DNA of 57,147 bases from Scleroderma bovista. Its lineage: Eukaryota > Basidiomycota > Agaricomycetes > Boletales > Sclerodermataceae. Below, piece by piece: positions 34,220-45,268 of this stretch (within the stretch, counting starts at the first letter, position 1; each line of letters begins with the position of its first letter). The position numbers were made by a program, and so were the translations under genes. The stretch covers positions 1 to 57,147 of the forward strand of contig JAYMGJ010000290.1 in assembly GCA_037178675.1 (NCBI GenBank), in the 5' to 3' direction. Below the pieces are notes generated by a model. It was not told the DNA's origin. It saw only the letters and a list, made by a program, of their open reading frames with translations, and did not search any database.

Positions 34220-35510
34220 ACGGACAACCTCCTCCTCGAGATCTTGTATATTCAACATATTTGTACTGTCTCCCGGTGTTGTGGGAGGGTTCGTGCCACT
34301 GCCGGCGGCCATTGACGATGGACTTGCTGTCCTCGATATCTTCCCTAGCCATGCTGGAGTATTGATCAGTACCCCATCAAAAACTGGATGGAATATTGAT
34401 AGAAATAATATTAAATTGTTTGAATAATGAACAACTTACTTGGTTTCCTGGGTGGATTGGCCGCTGCTGGTGCCAGGGTCTGACGTTGGCTTTTTGCACG
34501 CTGTGACCTTCCTCGGTTGAGTGTTGAGGGCGCAGATGGTGAACGCTGATGTGGTGCTGGTTTCCTCGGTGCTTGTGAGCACGACCTTGACCTCACTCTG
34601 ACTGCCGTCATCATGCTGCATGCAATCTTGCTGCAACAGCATTGCCAGCAAGCATGGCCTGGGTTCGCTGCGCACTGTCAATCCCGCTGTACGCACTTGA
34701 TGCACCGATCCTTGTCATCCACCCACTCATAGCCTGTGTCTGGTGTCTGCATGTTGCAAACGTTTGGCCTTGGTCGCTTTGGCCGTGGTGGCGATGAGCC
34801 TTCTTCATCGTCACCGTTGCTGTTGATCGTTGCGACGGATTGGGCATGCTTCCTCGGCTTGCGGCTGCGACTGTGGCCCCTAGGCACCTCATCATCCTCA
34901 ATGGCACGGCTTCCTTCTGGCACTGCTTGTGAGTCCTCAGTTTCGCTGGGCTCACCTACTTGGCCACGACTGCCTTGCACCTCTGTCTCCTTTACCCCCG
35001 ATGGTCCTGCCACTGCATTGTTCCCCGACGGCTCTACAACTCTCCTCTTTCCCTTGTCCACCTTCTTCTGCGGCTTGCCTAGTTGGAACCAGGGATGGTC
35101 CCGGATATCGTGGTCCGTGGCGTTAACGATGTCCGGGAAGTGAGGCCACTTCCCTGTCGACAGGATCACCTCTGGCGCCTCCATAAACTGGTCGGCAGCA
35201 ATGATGATAGTCGGTATAATGAATCCTGCAGGTAACTCCTGCAGGACATTCTCGACCCGGCGGTATCATATCCTAATCAGTGAGTTGATTGATTGCAGAT
35301 AAATTTGCCATGCACCACCTGGGCCCAGATAGTTGACACTGCTTCCGACCATACACCCTTCTCCCGTGTGCTTCTCAAGCCATCAATCCGGCCTTGAATT
35401 ATTTCAGCGGCCTGGGCAACGACTTCTTCTGCAGTGAGGGACGTAGCCGTTGACACGTCCTCTTGAACGGATGAGGCGGAGACGAACTGAGAACCTTCTG
35501 AAGTTGCCAT
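34220..35510 (-). pseudogene. Broken Zn-cluster-like hypothetical gene between inverted LTRs
   Basis: The minus-strand start MATSEGSQFVSASSVQEDVS (35510) leads to IIQGRIDGLRSTREKGVWSE. The frame then breaks near 35280 and resumes as VENVLQELPAGFIIPTIIIA, EVILSTGKWPHFPDIVNATD and HPWFQLGKPQKKVDKGKRRV. A Ser/Pro/basic linker follows. Then comes a Cys-rich cluster (CIKCVQRD, a TGA at 34678-34680, then CAANPGHACWQCCCSKIAC). The last exon reads NMLNIQDLEEEVVR and is cut by LTR copy 2 at 34219/34220. I recall similar proteins with a CxxC...CxxC cluster scattered in mushroom genomes but no firm name. At least two lesions plus the LTR truncation make it a pseudogene. Confidence 0.6.
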
Positions 35511-36120
35511 ATAGACTGTAAGGATGTGGAAATGGTAAAGCAGTGGTTGAGGAGAGGAAGAACTGGGTCCGATTGCCGTGCAGCCTGGAGGATGTTCAAC
35601 GTATTATATAAGCATTTCACACCACAACATGTTTGCATTGTGGTCGCACACCAAAGTGGACTAAATCAAATATAGGTTAATAATTCAGCCACAAGTCCGA
35701 CCAATCATTGTCCTGACAATTCGGCTAATGAACCACACTGCCGCATTTCATATTGCATGATGGCCGCGTTTCTATTGCTTGTGATTGACTATCACAGTGC
35801 ATTGTCCCATCACAATAATAAGGGATCTCGGATCGGCATTATGATTTGCCTTATTTTGGAGTGTGTCTCTCGGGGAACAATCGATGCGGCATGTATTAAC
35901 ACAGCCGCAGCTTGAGAAAGGGATCAATGCCGCATGTCAGTCATTGCGGTACAGCCATCATTAATTTAATGTTATCATTGCGGTACTTATTCGCACAGCC
36001 ACCAGCCTGGCTGCCACCGGCCAGTATGTCAGTGGCAAATGCCGGTGTCCACAACCGTGCCGACACTGCCACACGGCACGGTCATTCCCATATTGCCGCA
36101 CATGCAAGCATGATGGCTGC
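35511..36120. other. Spacer with recurrent TGCCGCA/TGCGGTA words
   Basis: No gene is supported. The words TGCCGCA, TGCGGCA and TTGCGGTAC recur six or more times between 35739 and 36100, in both orientations. It forms the distal part of the spacer between the two inverted LTRs. Confidence 0.5.
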
Positions 36121-38220
36121 TGTGAGTCAAAGTGTGGACTTGGGTTGGAGTAATAACCCAAACACAACACCAACAAAGGACTACGAAAATGTGCGAGTGG
36201 TGGTTTACCTCCGCAGTGTCCAGAGAGGATGTGCTGAGGAGGGGGGAAGGGGATCTACACCAACAGGGTGATGCAGACAGTGATGCAGGATACTCCTGGG
36301 GTACAGGAGTAATAGAAGACGAAGGGGATAGGGGTCTGGACTCTTCCTAAGGCCTAGGAAGTGTCAAAGCGGGGATTGGGTTGACTGAGACTGAAACAGC
36401 GATACTACACCTAGAGATTGGTGCAGCAAAGGGGCAGGGATGCCTCTGATGTCCAGAGGCGAGGAAGATTGACTGGTATGAAGCCTAGACTCCGCTTGAG
36501 CCTAGTATAAAGAATAGATCTTGAATAACTTGGATAAACTTGACAATATTGAGCCTTTAGACCTTCACTGAAGCCTACAAGGACTCAAAGACTGAAGGGA
36601 TACTGATTGAGAGAGTCTGAGAGAGGGATAATTTCGTGCAATTGGGTCTTTTTTCACTGGGCTGAGCCCAGGGGTTTAAATACATGGGGGGGCACAGCAT
36701 TAAAGTACAAAAAGAGAAGGGAGTAAGCAGAATTTGTCAAGGATTGGTAAAGGATTGGTAAGAGCTTTGTAAGGGGTTTGTAAGCGATCAGTAAGCAAGG
36801 GATAAGCAGGAATGAGTAAGCATAGGAAGCATGAATAAGCTGCTGAGTAAAGGAATGAGTAAGCTGCATGACAAGATTGATTGGTAAGGGAGTGAGTCAT
36901 CAGCTGAGTAATATACCAAAAATGCGAAAGGGATAGAGTAATACTGATGACAAGAGAGCATCAGTAAGCAAGGGATGAGTCACTGCACAGCAGAAGGAGT
37001 CATTGATGCACAGCCTAAGAAGTTTGATGGGGGGCTGTGTACCATCAGGAATTTGATGGGACAACAATGGGGAAGATCTGGGATTAATAGGGGGATTGAT
37101 CCGAGACAAAACAGCCACAAGAAGGGTACCAGGGGTCCAGAGGTCTTTTGGGGGGGTCAGCATACACTAAGGTATAGTGCATGTGTTCTAGCGCCGCTGA
37201 AGCGCAACCATGGGCTCCCTTGATGAGCTCTCTTCTGGGAAAGAACGAGAGAGGGTTCTTCTTCCTAATAGCACTATAAAGTGGGGGAATAACTGTCATG
37301 GTGCTGGGGGACGTCGTCTGAAAGTAGGGAAGCGGATAGAGTATTGAATTTGACGCATCCAGGGAAGCGAGACGAACGACAGAGGAAGATGGACATGGCA
37401 AGTATCTGGGAGGAAGGGACCATAGGCTGAGGGCTCAGGGGACACAGAGACGACCAGAGAAGACTTCTCAAGCTTGACAATAGACCTAAGATGACCAAAG
37501 TACGTCCTTGACGCAGGACTGACGAGGAGAACGCGCTGACCGAGAATGAGAGGGACTGAGGGAGCAGGCTGGGAAGATATGTGCCAGGCAGTGCACGGGA
37601 ACTCTGGGAGAGGCTGTCCTAAGAGCAGGACATAGTGGAGATCTGCAGCAATAGCAGAGAAATGATCCAGAGAAAATACGGACTCCATAGTGAGCAATGA
37701 AGCGAACGTCTGGATTGCGGGGGGAATATCTCCGTGGGAAATGAACGGATTTGCGTCGGAACTTGACAGGCAGATAGACCACGCTCTAGGCTTTCTGACG
37801 GTATAGTCATGTGCCTGATAGCTTCAGAAACGACGGAGCTATTCAAAATATCAGAATGCCAGCACTGGGCGCCTAAAAATGACATTTGGGCACTAAAAAT
37901 CATTTCTTCTCTTTCTCCTTCGTTTCTCCATCAATTCTTCAGCTTCTTTGATCGTTCTGGTATGGGAGTTGGACTGCAGACGTGTGCATTCCTTTCTCAT
38001 ACCACAATTGACGTTATTCCTTCAGTTTCTTCTGCTTCTTGGTGGTTCTCGTGCGATAGATGACTGTCTGCATTGGCATTCATCTCTCGCATCAGGATAG
38101 TCGTCTTGTGCGATAGATGGCTACAATGAGGGTCCGTCGTGCTTATCCTTCGCATAAGGATCATTCGATATAGGCGTTATCTTCCATGTTCACTGTACCA
38201 AACCTGTTTGGTGCGTGACA
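36121..38220 (-). repeat. LTR copy 3, 2100 bp, reverse orientation
   Basis: Exactly the same length as copy 2 and its reverse complement with very few differences; one is visible near the inner end (GTCC here against ATCC in copy 2). Flanks are GGCTGC on the left and ACGGT on the right, so no target duplication is evident. With copy 2 it forms a 2 x 2.1-kb inverted repeat around a 1901-bp spacer. Confidence 0.9.
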
Positions 38221-38872
38221 ACGGTCCCCGTGATGCACCACAGGTTTAACAAATTCGTGACATAGGCTTATATACCCCTTATAATTCACTCGAATAAATG
38301 TAATTAGAATAATACAAAGTGTGTCCGTTATTAGAATATCAGGGTATAAAACACTAGGTCTATGTTAAATATTCTCTCATAGAAATGCATTAGTCACAAC
38401 ACCGTCTCGTGGCAAATTGCCGAGCAATAGTATCTTCCGGATTTTCCATTATATACTTTCTACAGATGCCGACTAGTTGTCATATGTTCAGTACTCCAAC
38501 AAACATGCTAAGTTATGACAATCAAGGTCATCAATATGGACCTGACAGACTCTGGTATACATAACACAACTCATTAATCCCCAAAACAATGATTATTGTG
38601 TCTCATGGCATGGCTATCACATCAGAAGAACTGTCTTGTAGATATAGTTGGGAAACGAGCTAAATTTTGATTTTCATGCCTCCATAATCACTACATAATA
38701 GCAGGGGAAAATGTCACACTTTTTTTGGATATTCGCAAATCTGGTCACATTCTGATTCAATACAGACATGCAGTATACAGTAACAGTGTACTATGCAAAT
38801 GGACAAACAGACAGGAAGGGGGGGGAGGACAAATAACAGCAATCATGCAAACAACAAGGAGTGGGGATGAAT

Positions 38873-39310
38873 GCACAGAGGGTATTGCCCAAGGGGTTCA
38901 TCATCACTGATGTGGTGGCGACAGTGGCATTCATTGTCGTGATCAGACAGTGGGAGTTGGTGGTGGATATCGTCGTCATCGCACTGGTCGAGATCGCGGT
39001 GGTGAGGCGGCAGTTGTACCGGAGGGTGGTGGCCATCGCCATCGTTCGAAGTGGCGACAGCAGCGGCATGATAGTGGTCATTGCCGTCATTCAGGGAGGT
39101 GGTTGGTGGTTGCCATCATTCAGGGTGGTAGTTGGGTGCTGGGATTCACAGTGGGTGCGGTATTGCTATCGTTATCAGATGGTGATCGTTGTTGTTGCTG
39201 TTTCTTGCGGTGGTGATGATGGACGTTGGTGGTGGTGGCCATTACCGTTGTTTTGGATGGTGGTTGTCGCTGTCGTTCACAGTGGTGATGGTGGAGCCGG
39301 TGATGGAGGA
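38873..39310 (+). repeat. G/T-rich low-complexity tract (GTGGTG, GTCATT words)
   Basis: The plus strand is strongly enriched in GGTGGT, GTCATTC and GGTGGC words. The open frames across it give valine/glycine/tryptophan-rich peptides without domain character, so I do not call a gene. Confidence 0.6.
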
Positions 39311-40182
39311 AGCAGGGGCCGAGAAGGGACTTATAAATTTTTTTGAAAGCGTGCGTGATTATATCAGCAAGGTGAGTTTCCGAACGACTACCATTTATGT
39401 ACTCACCAGGTGACCAATAGGATCTGTGTTACTTACGTCAAGAGCAAACAACTTTCCCTTTCTTCGGTCTGCTGGGAGACCCAAAGGACACAAATCAGGT
39501 GTGCAAACCCAACCCCTCGGTCGGGCCTAGTAGGACCTTGTCATCGGCTACTGCGAGCAAGCAGTGCCTAACCAAATGTGGAGACAACAAGGTGGGGAAG
39601 GTGGAAAGTCCATATGGGTCTAACTCAGCTACTATCTGACGCGTGCCATAATACTGATCAATATTCAGATCTGGAATGCGTTGAGTGGCAGGTCCGCTAT
39701 CGGGGTACGTGGCAGTGCAGTTGACGGTGCGTCCAGCAGTTATCAATCTGACCCCCTCATTTTGCATTGAGGGTCCTTACTGATCAACGGCTCAGACCAT
39801 GCACCATTATGTAATCAAGCCTTTTCGACCACGACAACTACCCCAGCACCGGCACCAGCACCAGAGGCTAGATGACATTCATCACTGCCGCCACGTACTA
39901 AGTCCTCTACAACACTATCATAGTACTGTCATTCGTATTTGATGGCTTCACCGGTACTTGGGCCTGTCCAACCAGCCCAACCATCTCCCTTCCGTATGCT
40001 CCCCACCCCCAGATACCTTTACTCCAGTCGGTAAACACTCGCATTCGATTCTGTCCTTGTCACACATGCTTTTGTTCCCCTGAGGCGGCGCCTTCTCTCT
40101 CTTCATTTCTCTTCTGCTTCATTTGCATACAGACTCAGCATTACATAATTATACAGCATTACTATTTTTCATTCCTGCACTT

Positions 40183-40490
40183 GTCAAGGGCGACGACAAC
40201 GGGGACGCGACATACAATGAAGATGGCCAGTGCCACGGAGGCACGACGACAATGCAAGACTGTCAACGACGCAGGACGCCAGTGGCGACGTATAGGGATG
40301 ACGTCGACGAGGTGATGCAGGTGACGAGTGCCTTGGTGGCATCACGACGGTGACGACAACGGTGACAGTGAAGAGGCACGACGGCGACGATAGCCACAAC
40401 AACAACAACGAAGTGATGCCCGTGGCAAGTGCCACGGCAGTATGATGATGACGATGACAACAGTGGCGACAACGATGACAGCAGCTACTC
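40183..40490 (+). repeat. GACGA/ACAACG-rich low-complexity tract
   Basis: Words such as GACGACAACG, GACGATGACA and GTGCCACGG recur. GTGGCAAGTGCCACGG-like units occur twice or more. The composition is nearly complementary in style to the G/T tract 1 kb to the left. Confidence 0.55.
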
Positions 40491-41711
40491 ACTCACTTCC
40501 CCTGCATAATGGCATTTATCTACGTATTACTGTTGACTTGTACTACTTATTTGACTGGTGAATGAAATAGTAACAAAGCAATACAAGAACAAAAAGGTGG
40601 AAATAAGCTCAGTTATTGTCCAGGTAATTTGCCACTGGAGTGTGATATACGGTACACATGATTATCATGGTGAGATGAGTTACATAGTCATTTGTAAGGT
40701 AATGTCGAGATGTCAGAATCTAGGGGGTTACTCTACTCAGAATATATGGCCTGATACTTGGAGTATCATTTTAGGGCTGATGGCCATTGGAACAAAAATT
40801 TACATTGATCTGATATGACCAGAGAAGCTTATATGGAGTGACTGTCAATATTATAGACATGCAAGAACCATATGAATTTGTTGGTTGTTCGAACATAAAT
40901 GGAATCCATCATAGAACATTCTCAACCCGTACCATCAAGACAACCTTTCTCTCAACACTGTAATACATATCACGCGCTTGTGGTTTCAGTGGTGTGACTG
41001 TACATACATTACAGTACCAATTATACCTACGAGCAGCCCAATTATAGATTTGAATCTGCTATTATTCCATGTCTGGTGTGATCTGATGCCTGCTGGGAAG
41101 TGTCTGGGAGGTGTCTGGGGTGTACCTGGCTTCGAGGGTGAGTTTTTCCAAATTAACTCTTCAAAGCTTCATCCCGCAACTTTTGGTCCAAGGTTAGCAC
41201 GTCGGAAGCTGTTGATGCTGATCAGGGATGGCATTGACGACTCCGCGTCGCTAGCTCAAGCTTTCAAGTATGGCTCCCAGATGCGCTCAAGAGGTCGATA
41301 TAAATCCGCTGTGTGATCGCATCATCGATGCGCCTTGTTGACCTAAAAAGTCACTGCAACGAAATGCACGATCTCCGGAGTCCGGACCCGGTGTCCACTG
41401 TTTCGTTCTCCGTTTGTGTCACATTGGTGGGGTGGATTCTTCTCGCCGTTTCTTAGTTCAAACTTCATGTCACAGAACGAATTCGGAATATTGTGATTTC
41501 AGTGTGGCTATTTTCTTTGGATGCCGTCCGGACAGCGGGCCGTAGCCAATGGTGTCTTGTTCTATGAACGGTATTTTGAACTCTCCTGGGCCAATCTAAT
41601 TTCCGTGACGGGTGTTGTCGCGGTCTTTTTCTAGTTTTAAGTTCGCGCTGATTCACCGGCGTTTGTCATCCCCCCTCCATTAAACTCCAGAACATACCGA
41701 TTCCCCATTGC

Positions 41712-43021
41712 TATGCGACGACTCGGGTTCTACCAGTGGGTGTCGATCTCCCAAGTTTAAAGTGCCAACCTTCGAGGGCTGCCGTAGTCCACAGGATCCC
41801 AGGAAGGCACTCAAAGATCTGGCCCAGCATGCAACACGGTATAACGTCAGCCTCGACGGGCTGGTATCCAGAGACAACGTCTACATTTTGCGAGGTGCTA
41901 GTGGTGTTGTTTATTCGGGCACAGTGGTAGATCGAGATGGAAAGTTGGACAAGACAGAGATTACAGATGGTGATTTCCGGAAAAATAGATATGGCAGGAA
42001 GGTGAATTTATTCATAACTTGCTTATTAGCCTCTGATTGAAACGGGATCAAAGGTGGCCATAAAGATTCCACGTGCCGGTCCTCCATGCACCGAAGCGAA
42101 TATTAAGGTATTGATGATGACCATTTTCCATTGGCGATCTAATCTTTGATCAGAGATTCATCGAAGAAGTCTATGTCTGGTCCAAGTTGGATCATGAAAA
42201 TATCCTCCCACTCCTCGGTATCACCCTCGAGTTTGATATGACAGTATCCATGGTTTCTGCATGGATGGAGAAAGGAAATGCACGTACTTATGTGCAAGAT
42301 AAAGCTATTGATCCTCGGCCCCTGGTAAGCTGCAGAGACTCGAAGCAGATGCAAACTACATGCTACACAGATCGATGGAATCGCCCGCGGGTTGCATTAT
42401 CTGCATAACCACAAACCAAGTGCAATATTTCACGGCGATCTCAAAGGCGTACGCCCGATTACATTTCCGGAGATGGCTTCTGTCTGACGCGATCGTATTG
42501 CAGGTCAATGTCTTGATCTCCGATAATGGTCAAGCACTCCTGACCGACTTTGGATTTTCTCACATGGTGAATTCTTCATTTAGCATGACAGTCTCCAGCC
42601 ACGGGGGAGGCAAAGGCACGTTGAAATGGAAGTCTCCAGAACTTTTGCAGGGCGGTGTGGTATCGGCCAAAGCGGACGTGTGGGCATTCGGGATGACAGC
42701 CCTTGTACGCCTTTCACTCTTTCACACCTACTATATTAAAGGAAAACAGGAGCTCTTCACACGTGAAGACCCTTTTCATGGCTTCCCTACTTTCGCTGCC
42801 GCCATGTTTAGGATCATCATGGGAAGACCAGATCGTCCAAGCGCCAACGATACATGCGACCGTATGACGGACGATTGGTGGAACATCTGCTCTAGATGTT
42901 GGCAAAACAGCCCCGCGTCCCGCCCTACAATGTTAGACATAGTTGAAACAATTACAAAGATAGTACGTTCTCACTTAGTTGTAATGTTTCCTTCACCTAC
43001 CTATCTTTACAGATAAACTGA
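41712..43021 (+). CDS. K1: TKL-like protein kinase, catalytic motifs intact
   Basis: Secure exons are 42054-42107, 42154-42324, 42371-42448, 42504-42704, 42750-42962 and 43013-43021, with introns of 45-55 bp. A first exon ends at 42001. Its start is unsure because the coding frame has no ATG of its own near 41.7 kb and may need another splice. Motifs in order: LDGLVSRDN, glycine loop GASGVVYSG, VAIK lysine, FIEEVYVWSKLDHENILPLL (helix C), HGDLKGVNVLI catalytic loop, LLTDFGFS, DVWAFGMTALELFTR and RPTMLDI. All key residues (Lys, catalytic Asp, DFG Asp) are present, so it is probably active. It belongs to the expanded TKL-like kinases of mushrooms. The last exon codes only for IN and a stop. Substrate unknown. 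Confidence 0.8.
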
Positions 43022-43110
43022 CACCGATGATGAACCTTATCCGTCTTCGTGGCCATGAATCTCAAGTGTTCGGTGATGAAGAAATGCTGCGTATTGGAAC
43101 TCGAAACACG

Positions 43111-43218
43111 TCACCTGAAATTTGGTGCGGACCCTGTGGCTTCACACTCATACATGATAGTGTTGAGATCCTGTTTTTGTAGCGATGTGATGGTTAGTGA
43201 TTCCAGAAAAGTCGGCTG
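43111..43218 (+). repeat. Dispersed ~108-bp repeat, copy A
   Basis: Contains GAAATTTGGTGCG, CCTGTGGCTTCAC and ATCCTGTTTTTGTAGCGA in the same order as 54552-54661, with about 80% identity by eye. Both copies read on the plus strand although their neighbouring kinase genes lie on opposite strands. Confidence 0.7.
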
Positions 43219-43227
43219 CCCTTGCAC

Positions 43228-43371
43228 CTGAAGTACTTATCGTAAAGGTGTTTTACACCAATATCAACAGATTATCGCTATGCGGCCTGTACGGTATGCT
43301 GCACCTTTATTATAAAGTTGGGGAGGGGAACGACTCTGCGACGTGAATGCTATATGCTAGAAGAACTTAAG
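43228..43371 (+). repeat. Direct repeat downstream of K1, copy A (~144 bp)
   Basis: Shares CTGAAGTACTTAT, ACCAATATCAAC, ATGCGGCCTGTA, GGTATGCTGCACCTTTATT and GCTATATGCTAGAAGAAC with 48527-48670, about 88% identical by eye. Each copy lies 207-263 bp past the stop codon of a plus-strand kinase gene (K1, K3), which suggests an ancient duplication including 3' flank. Confidence 0.8.
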
Positions 43372-43973
43372 CGACTTGATTCTGATGAGTCTACGGTCAT
43401 AGTAGTGACACTGCAGATTCAGGTTAGGGTAAGTGTCATGCATGATGGCCTGATATTTAGTATGCTAGAATGGAGTGATTGAAAATGCTTGGATGTTTAA
43501 TGCAAGGGAACGCACCATCGAACTAAGTCATGCAACGAGCATGACCAATATCCCTTGCCAAAAATTTCTGCTTCACTACAATGAGTACGCTCTCGCGAAT
43601 GATGCACCCTTCGCGCTGATTCCGAGTTTATTTTGCCGAAGCATAATATAAACCTCACTGTAAAGGACCCGTGGCACCAGCTGCTCTCAGTGATAGTGCA
43701 TCAATAATCCTGGCATCGAAATGTAAGCATCAACACTTTGGTTAGGACTGCGACTTCCTACTACATTGCAGACAGAGTATAAATATCAATGACAAGGTCC
43801 AATGGTGTATCAGAATTGCTCTGCGATTCAAATCAAGCTTCGAACTAAGTCTCTTTATGTGACAGTTCTCAATGACCATTCATGAGGTTATCGCGATGAG
43901 AAAGATTCATTGCACCATTGGCGTGCGTTAACCCGTTTGGGGCAGTCCGATGGAGTGATGCCATCTTCAAGCA

Positions 43974-45268
43974 TCAATCAATAACAGACAACCGTAAGTC
44001 AGGGGAAGAACGTACTATTTGTTCGATTTTCTTAGCTACCCGTAACATGGTAGGACGCATGGAGGGGTCGGAGTGCCAGCATTCGGAGCATATACCCCAC
44101 CATTCGTCTGTTAAACGAAAATACGTATTTTCGGCACTCGGACGATCTGGCGGCCCTTTCAAGATCTTCATCACGATGGCAGTGGTGGCGCTGATTGGGT
44201 GAAAGGGGTCTGCACGGGTGAATAGTTCCTGTGGAGATTCAGTTGATTCAACGAGTACAAGTGACCAGAATTTACCAAAGCCATCATCGCAAATGCCCAC
44301 ACATCCCGGGCAGCGGTTGCCTCGCCACCGTCCAACATTTCTGGTGCGAGCCATGGTAACGTTGCTCCAAAGTTTCCAGGGGTAGACATGCTGAACGAAG
44401 AATTGGCCAGGAATGATAGACCAAAGTCAGTAAGAAGGGCTCGGCCCTCTTCAGATATCAACACATTGAGCTACAACACGCCCCATCAAATAGAATCACA
44501 TTGCGGAGACAAACAGACTCACCCCCTTCACATCTCCATGGTACAGTGGCTGAGGACTGCAGTTATGCAGGTAACATAGCCCACTTGCGATATCTTGGAT
44601 CTATACAACATTCATATTGCGTTCACTTAAAATACCAACAAACGTACCAATGGGCGAGGATCAATAGATTTACTCCGCACAAAATCTCGTGCATTCCCTT
44701 TCGCCATCCACGGAGAAACAATTGATACAGTCAATTCAAATTCCGTAGTAATCCCGGTGAGAGGAAGGACATTTTCATGAGCGAGCTTGGACCAAGTATG
44801 CACTTCTTTCAGGAATTTCTATCCAAGGATCAGAGCAGGTTGAAGCACACTGATTGTACCTACCTTGATGGTGGTCACATCTCCTGGAAGACCCCCACGA
44901 GGAGTCTTTATAGCCACCTTGACATACATCCATCAGGGGTAGGGTAGAGTATGATTGAGTAGTAGATCTACCTTCGTAGTAGTCTTGCCGTCTCCGAGTG
45001 AGGCCCTGCTCGCGGTCCCTCCAATCGCTACCTCAGTTTGTTTTGATTTCAACATTCCCGAATAAACCATAGCATTTCCTCCCCGGAAACAAGAGACATT
45101 GTCTTTAGACACCAATCCATCAAGGTTGATACTATATCGTGATGCACGTTTGGCAAGTTCTTTGAGCACCTGCCTGGGGTCCGATGGGTCGAAATTGGTG
45201 TTGTCATCCGTCGATTCGCGATCATTCGCATCGTTGTTTTGGTGTGGGGAAGATTCTGGGCTAGACAT
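43974..45268 (-). CDS. K2: TKL-like protein kinase, catalytic motifs intact, about 349 aa
   Basis: Exons on the minus strand are 44972-45268, 44864-44917, 44648-44818, 44523-44600, 44276-44470 and 43974-44228. The start is MSSPESSPHQNNDANDRE, a polar N-terminus, then LDGLVSKDN, glycine loop GGNAMVYSG, VAIK, KFLKEVHTWSKLAHENVLPL, HGDVKGLNVLI, LLTDFGLS, WLAPEM, DVWAFAMMAL and RPTMLRV. Key catalytic residues are all present. The intron before VAIK and the exon lengths 54, 171 and 78 match K1. After the codons for KKIEQI a GTACGT donor like that ending K1 appears. A final intron with a tiny or alternative last exon (MASLHRTAP) is possible, so the C-terminus is uncertain. Divergent to K3, convergent with K1. 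Confidence 0.85.

Larger units (their letters stand above)
38221..41690. other. 3.5-kb gene-poor, partly low-complexity stretch
   Basis: I find no exon series or recognisable protein. It contains two low-complexity tracts (38873-39310 and 40183-40490) and otherwise AT-rich DNA. Short open frames here reflect the low-complexity composition. Confidence 0.5.

Noticed and set aside
32120..38220. A single inverted-repeat mobile element with the two LTRs as its termini
   Set aside because: Outer flanks (TCCGG and ACGGT) do not match as a target duplication, and copy 1 shows the LTR existing alone.
38861..39346. Plus-strand valine/glycine-rich 161-codon frame as a membrane protein
   Set aside because: It coincides with a low-complexity G/T tract, has no splice pattern and all three frames look alike in style.
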